Source of the DNA: Floccularia luteovirens
Taxonomy: Eukaryota > Basidiomycota > Agaricomycetes > Agaricales > Squamanitaceae
NCBI GenBank assembly: GCA_009739215.1
Contig: VSJF01000006.1
Span: 248,001 to 312,000 of the forward strand
DNA length: 64,000 nt
Direction of reading: 5' to 3'
The translations under genes were made by a program, and so were the position numbers. The stretch's first letter is position 1; each line of letters begins with the position of its first letter. The notes under the pieces are model-generated. The model was given only the letters and a program-made list of their open reading frames with translations, searched no databases and was not told the DNA's origin. Of the stretch, positions 58,064 to 64,000 are shown one piece after another.

Positions 58064-58669
58064 TGTTACTGTTTGGGGTTTAAGCATCATTGTTTACTGG
58101 TCTTGTCATTGGGGTGTCCAGGTTAGGGAATGGTTGGTTGTTGCTAGTCAGGTTTCCCTAGCACAATAGTAGGTTACACTACTACATAGGTTACAAACTA
58201 CCTGTCAGGGTCTCTCTGAGGTCAGTTACAGAGGAGGGGACAGCCAGGCATTTCAGACTATACAGTGTCATCTGTGCCACTATATACAATGATCTTGCCG
58301 TCCTAGACAAGAGAGGGAGAGTCACTTAGAATGTTACAATGGTAACAGAGTAATCACCTGTATTAGAGGGTACTCGAAACTAAGATTAAGCTGAGGCTTG
58401 TCTGTAGTTTCGTGCTACTTAAATACAAGTATGCTACTTCTAATAATAACCTATTACGTGCTTGCTCAGTAAGCTACAAGTCAACGCAGAGTCATACAGA
58501 AGTATCTACTAGTCATTTAGAAGCCTATACAAGTTACTATGAGTTAAAAGAACCAAAATGTGAGTCAGATACAAAATGTGTATGAGAAAGTAATAAACAA
58601 GGCGGGAATGTGTTGCACACACATTCTAAAGTCCAGGAAGATAGTGCGTATCTGAATAAGGTCATAACA
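58064..58669 (-). repeat. LTR2 solo LTR with GACTT duplication
   Basis: TGTTACTGTTTGGGG to GGTCATAACA, 606 bp, flanked by GACTT at 58059-58063 and 58670-58674. Confidence 0.92.
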
Positions 58670-59390
58670 GACTTTTTGTCTTTTTTATATTTTTTTTCTC
58701 TCTTCTTTATTATTATATTTTCAACATATTCCTATGTGTCCAACTTTTTTTCTCTTTTGTTATATTGTCCAACTTTTCCATATGTTTTTTTCTTTATTTA
58801 TATGTTAGTCTAACTTTTTATATTTTTTTTATATGTTTTGTCTCTTTTTTTAATATGTTTTCTAACTTTTTCTCTATTTTTTTTCTATCTTTATATAGTA
58901 ACATATAGTACTATTAGATAGTTATATAATATATATAATAAAAATGAATATAATAGTAATAAATAATCTAATAAAGTATTCCAAATATAAATATATAAAT
59001 ATTCCATTTCATAGTTACTATAGTCATCTATGGCATACTATGGATATCTATGGAATACTATAAGTATCTATAGAGTACTTTATAGTACTACAAACTATTA
59101 TAGACTACTACAGTTATCTATAGTATGCTATGAGCATTTATGAAGTACTTCATAGTACTATAGACAACTATAGTAGCTTTGTGTAGTACTATATAGTATC
59201 TCTATATACTATAAAGCACTATATAGTATTTCTATATACTATGGAGCACTACATAGTACTCTGGAGTAAGTAACTCTATGCTATAGCCTCTACGGCCACT
59301 ATGGACTATTATGGATACTGTGAAGTGCTGTGTAGATGTCCATAGATGAACTAGTATTTGCTAATATATATGTGTACAATCTCATTGTAC

Positions 59391-60100
59391 CTTGTTTTCT
59401 ATTTGACTTGTATGTTTCATCTTTTGACTTATTTGTACTTCTATATAACTAGTACTACTTCAATATGACTTGTAACTGACTTAATGCTTATTCACACAGC
59501 ATGCAATTATGAGTCAGTAGTTTATTATTAGTATAGTCACTCTTGTATTTTTTAGTTTCAAGTATCAATCTATTTTGATTACCACTCTATTATTGTGACC
59601 CCAACCTCTTTCTATAGTCTAGGACAGCTATAGTCATAGATGCCTGCAAGATAGCAGCCTAGTTGCTCATGACTCTATCCTTCTAATTGACCTAAAGGAG
59701 GCTCTGCTTGGTGATGGCTAAATACCAAGGTTGTAAGCTCTACAATGTGCTAGGAAAATCTACTAGCCATCTGAGATATGAGGATTGTATTATATTATCT
59801 TCCTATATCAACCTCTAAGGAACTTACTCCATATAGTCTCCATCCTCACCCCCACAACCACCATCTTAAAAACAATCTAGTGCATTTGCTAAGTTATACA
59901 ATAGACTCACAGAACAAGCAAGCAAACAGTAAACTAGAGAACTGTGGACAAGATCTGCCAAATCACCTAGTACACTAAAACAACAACCACTCCTACTTCA
60001 AATTATCAACAAACCAGAAGAAAATTATAAAGAAGAACAAGAAGTAGAACAACAGATCTATGAAGAAGCTCAACAATCACCACTATGCATCACATACAAA
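59391..60100 (+). repeat. Diverged LTR2-like sequence upstream of Gypsy-1 gag
   Basis: Keeps LTR2 landmarks in order (TAGTTTATTATTAGTATAG, AGTTTCAAGTATC, GTCTAGGACAGC, GTGCTAGGAAAATC) and lies just before Gypsy-1 gag. LTR2 may therefore be the LTR of the Gypsy-1 group. Confidence 0.5.
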
Positions 60101-60112
60101 TCAGACATTGAA

Positions 60113-63014
60113 ATGTCTAATAATACAAAAGAAATCAATGTCAGCAGACCAATGCTATTCAATGGAAAGAAAGAACATACACAACCATTCTTACAAGATG
60201 TCCAGATTTATCTAGACATGAACAATGAGATTTACAATGACAACAGAAAGAAAATCTTATTTACACTTTCATTTATGAAAGAAGAAACAGCTACCACTTA
60301 TCATGCAAATATCATTGAAACTACCAATAGAAAATATGGTTCATGGTCTCAATTTAAAAAAGCATTCTTAGAAGTATTCCAAGCAGGCAATGTAGCCATG
60401 CAAGCAAGAATCAACCTCACAAACCTACAGATGACTGGCAACAACATCATCAAGTACATCTCAGAATTTAAAATATTATTCTCATAAGCAGAAATATATG
60501 AAGACATGTCACTCATCAATATATTTATGAGAGGACTAACTGATGAAATAGTCGAATATTTCTACAAATTAGATAACTTCCCAACCATCATGGAATAAAC
60601 ATACAAATATATGTTCCAATTTGTAGATAGAATGCAGCACATGAAAGACTTCCTACACTCTAGAAAAAAACTCTTTGCAAGACCAAACTTATTCCCAACA
60701 AGAATAACTGGAAGAGACCCCAATGCAATGGAAATCGACTGTCTTAACACAGAAGACCCTCCATTAGATATGGAACAACTAGAAGAAATCAACAGAATGT
60801 CATTTGAAGAACAGAATAACTATTTCCTAAATGGGTTATGCTTCATATGCCATCAGAAGGGACATCAATCTAAAGATTGCCCAAAAAGGAAAACTCTAAG
60901 AAGAAGAAGAAACACACTGCAATTCAAACCCCAAAAACCTAAAATAGCTAAAGAATTATGAGCAATAGTAAAAACTATGTTAACTGAATTAGAAGACAAA
61001 GAATAAGAAGAATTCTTTGAAGAATTAGAAAACAAGGATTTTTCACTCAATTAATAGTGGCCATGGCTATTGATTATTCAATCAGAGTGGTAGCTTCTGT
61101 TGAAGTTCAAACCGAACTCTGCAATTGTACTACTGTAAGCAGTCAGATACAATGCAAGAAACCCTCTAAAATGCATTCAAACAAGTGTAATATGATTAAC
61201 TTTGTTTTCAGCAAGTATCTAGTATCTATCTCTAGATACATAAGGAAAGCGCACTTGTTTGGCCCTGTTGTACCCAGGAAACCATAAGGCGTGATAAATA
61301 GTGTCCACTATATCACGTTTGAGTGTTTTGCAACACTCAGTGGACCTACAAACAACTACAAAACAAAAGGAGAAACATTAAGAAATGTAAACTAAGTGTA
61401 AAAGTGCGAAATGAAAGTATTTTACTAATGCCACTATTGTGGCATTTACATTAAAGTGCACAAAGTGCGAACTAATACTTTACTAATGCCTGTGTTATGG
61501 CATCTACTAACTTTAACAGCTTCTACACTTATGACACAAGATTCACTATATGTTCCCCTATGCTTTGAATTGGCTCTGGAGCCATAAAGAGCTTCATATA
61601 CTCAGACTTTGTACTCAAACTAAAAAGAAGACCTAAACTCATACTTGGGAAAAGAATAAACATAACAAATGCAGATGGATCTCCAAATAAATAAGTCACT
61701 CATTATATTGAGACACCTCTCATACTCAAAGAAGAAACAAACCATAAAGTAACTCTATATATTGCAAATATAGCATGTCAAGATATCATCTTAGAAATGG
61801 ATTGGCTTAAACCCCTAAACCCCACAATTAATTGGAAGAAAGAAACCCTAGATATTCTAAACAATTCCCCACTTGCGCAAATAACCACTAAAGAAGCAAT
61901 ACTTTGAATTATTCAAGAAGATCATAATGAAGAACTTCTTGACCCTGATGGGATCGCACACTATCTAGAAGACTCTGGTACTGAAACTGAAGAAGAAATC
62001 TTTCCAATCCAAGTCAAGATGACTCAGGCCCAAATAATGGCAGCAAATGCCATGCCTCAAGAAGCTACAATAATAGAAGAAAAACTCCCAAGAGAGTTTC
62101 ATCTATTTAAAGATATATTTAGTAAACAAAAGTCTGACAGAATGCTGGCAAGATAACCCTGGGATCACAAGATCAATCTCAAACCTAATTACCAAAATAA
62201 GGATAGCAAAATCTATCTCCTCAACTCTATTAAAGATCAGAAGATGCAAGAATTTATCAAAGAAAATCTTGCAAAAGGATACATCCAATCCTCCAAATCA
62301 GAAATGGCATCCCCATTCTTCTTTGTTGCAAAGAAAGATGGAAGTTTAAGAACCTGCCAAGACTATTGTTACCTTAATGAAGGAACAATTAAGAAACCTT
62401 ACTCCTTATCCTTAATTTCAGAACTCTTAATCAAATTAAGAGATGAAAAGATCTTTACAAAACTTGATATCCAATGGAGATACAATAATGTTAGAATCAG
62501 AGAAGGTGATGAGCCTAAAGCAGCATTTAAGACCAAAATGGGACTCTTCAAATCCATAGTTATGTTTTTCGGAATGTGCAATTCTCTTGCAACCTTCCAA
62601 AACATGATGAACAACATATTTAGAGATATGATCAATAAAGAATGGGTCACCATTTACATGGATGACATCCTAATCTTTTCAAAAACACTAGAACTATAAA
62701 CTGAAAGAACCCTAAAAGTCCTAAAAAGGCTAAAAGAATATGACCTCTATCTAAAAATAGAGAAATGCAAATTCAACAAAGAATAGGTAGAATACCTGGG
62801 ACTCATCATTTCAGAAAACAAGATCTCAATAGATCTAGTTAAACTGAAAGGAATTGAAAACTAGCTGCCACCCAAGACAGTCAAATAAATCAGAAGTTTC
62901 CTGGGATTTGGAAACTTTTATAGAAAATTTATACACAAGTTCTTAGACCTAGTGCAACTGCTAAATAAACTCCTCAAGAAGAATACTAATTTCTCAAATG
63001 ACAATTGGCATTTA
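60113..63014 (+). pseudogene. Gypsy-1 retrotransposon body, decayed
   Basis: Gag is at 60113-61066: PMLFNGKKEHTQPFLQDVQIYLDM, then a CCHC knuckle CFICHQKGHQSKDC. A protease-like part (near 61700-61860) is degraded, and reverse transcriptase is at 62244-62699 with [27 protein letters not shown] and an intact YMDDILIF. Several in-frame stops break it. LTR1 (61098-61518) splits gag from pol. The right end is cut by Copia-1 at 63015. Confidence 0.85.
61098..61518 (-). repeat. LTR1 solo LTR with GCTTC duplication
   Basis: TGTTGAAGTTCAAACC to CTAACTTTAACA, 421 bp, exact GCTTC at 61093-61097 and 61519-61523. Confidence 0.92.
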
Positions 63015-63394
63015 TGTTAGAGTGTAAATATAGTGTATTCACTTGGGGGGAAAGTATGCTACAGAGGCCTCCTTATATATAATACAGGAAGGCCTAGACT
63101 ACTGTTCTAGACTGCTCAGGGTAGTGCTTCTAGCTTACCCTGACAGCTTCTAGTCTACTTCTGTTGCTATGATACCAGTGCTTCTAGTCTACCCTGAGTG
63201 CTTCTAGTCTACCCTGAGTGCTTCTAGGCTACCCTGATAGAAGCACCTCTGGTATCTATATAAGACCACTGGTTTCCTACCAGAACCCATTCTTCCTTTC
63301 CCCTCCTGTCTATTATTACATACTATACTATTCTATCCTCTTACTATTCTCTATCCTAGTATGTCTGTACATGTAGGAGTAGACTATTGTAACA
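63015..63394 (-). repeat. 3' LTR of a second Copia-1 copy
   Basis: Reverse LTR-C, 380 bp, entering Gypsy-1 pol. Appears identical to 55166-55545. Confidence 0.9.
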
Positions 63395-64000
63395 TAGCCC
63401 CCTTAATCCTATATGTAACAGACTATTTCTTGGTAACAAGTCCAAGTCCTATTCTGCATTTATCATGCTTGATTCTGGCAAGAGGTTTGGTAAGACAGTC
63501 TGCAACCATATCATTGGTGCCAACATGAATTGGAGTAATAATCCCTGCTTCCACATTCTCTCTAAGCCAATGGAACTTCAAGTCAAGATGCTTCATTCTA
63601 CTATGATGTTCTGGATTCTTAGACACACTAATTGCAGACTGGTTGTCAATACAAAGAGTAGATGCCTTAGTAAAGGTATATCCAAATTCACCAAGCAGGC
63701 TTCTCATCCATTTGAGCTCTTTGCCTGCTTCAACAGCTGCCATGTACTCTGCTTCAGTAGAAGACAGTGCAACACAAGTCTGCAGCTTAGAAGACCAGCT
63801 GACTGCACCATTGCCAATCATAACACAATAGCCACCAGTAGATCTACCAGTGTCTTTGCATGCACCATGATTTGCATCAGAGTATGTGATAAACAGCTCT
63901 TTAGCATCATCTTGCCTGTACACAAGCTCATAGTCCTTGGTGCCTTGCAAGTATCTAAATACATGCTTGACAGCCTTCCAATGAGTTGGATTAGGATTGG
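63395..64000 (-). mobile_element. Second Copia-1 copy, 3' end, runs off the window
   Basis: After the polypurine tract the minus strand encodes the last 175 residues of pol (ends GLGLVTKK), the same protein as in the element ending at 55137. No stop or change was seen in the visible part. It may be a complete, active element beyond the edge. Confidence 0.9.

Larger units (their letters stand above)
57249..59390. repeat. Repeat R, second copy, with LTR7 and LTR2 insertions
   Basis: 57249-57400 is minisatellite-like and 57400-58063 matches 48980-49440. It resumes at 58670 after LTR2. From about 58880 it becomes CTATAG-rich low-complexity DNA (CTATAGTACT, TATAGTATCT). No coding capacity was recognised. 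Confidence 0.6.

Noticed and set aside
39647..61287. Shared open frame ending HLFGPVVPRKP in two repeats
   Set aside because: It lies wholly inside LTR1 and is conserved only because the LTR copies are; no start context or protein family.

Overview
The window looks like chromosomal DNA of a basidiomycete fungus, most likely an Agaricomycete. Host genes are packed tightly on both strands and are cut by many introns of about 40-70 nt with GT..AG ends. The protein set is typical of fungi: an ETR1-type reductase, a TSR4/PDCD2 chaperone, an MSC2 zinc transporter and Zn2Cys6 regulators. The species is inferred from style only; no marker gene is present.

Positions 1-29100 are a gene-rich block. In order they hold a p24 cargo receptor (+), mitochondrial enoyl reductase ETR1 (-), a ligase IV-like ATP-dependent DNA ligase (-), a YANK/STK32-type AGC kinase (-), guanylate kinase (+), an ABCC/MRP transporter of the YCF1 type (+), TSR4/PDCD2 (-), Zn2Cys6 regulator A (+), MSC2-type zinc transporter (+) and Zn2Cys6 regulator B (+). 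Regulators A and B are close paralogues that bracket the zinc transporter. Several otherwise intact genes carry single-base frame breaks, mostly at short G or C runs, which look more like assembly errors than gene death.

Positions 29100-64000 hold no recognisable host gene. This is a nest of retrotransposons and solo LTRs. It includes one nearly complete Ty1/Copia element (Copia-1, 49533-55545) whose pol gene is split by a solo LTR; the 3' end of a second, apparently identical copy running off the right edge; an older decayed Copia-1 copy; pieces of a related Copia-2; two decayed Ty3/Gypsy families; and at least seven LTR families. Nearly all of these begin TGTT and end AACA (or RIP-like variants), and many have visible 5-bp target duplications, so the order of insertions can be read. 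I use private names (LTR-C, LTR1-LTR8) for these families. A tRNA-derived SINE-like sequence, a 40-bp minisatellite and CTATAG-rich low-complexity DNA lie between them. Old copies differ from young ones mainly by C-to-T and G-to-A changes.

The most unusual signals are: a nested hairpin inside LTR1 with one compensatory base-pair change between copies; a short segment between A/T tracts that is flipped between two copies of the same repeat; CATGTGA-type motif clusters kept in LTR3; and the regulator-transporter-regulator arrangement at 18.4-29.1 kb.
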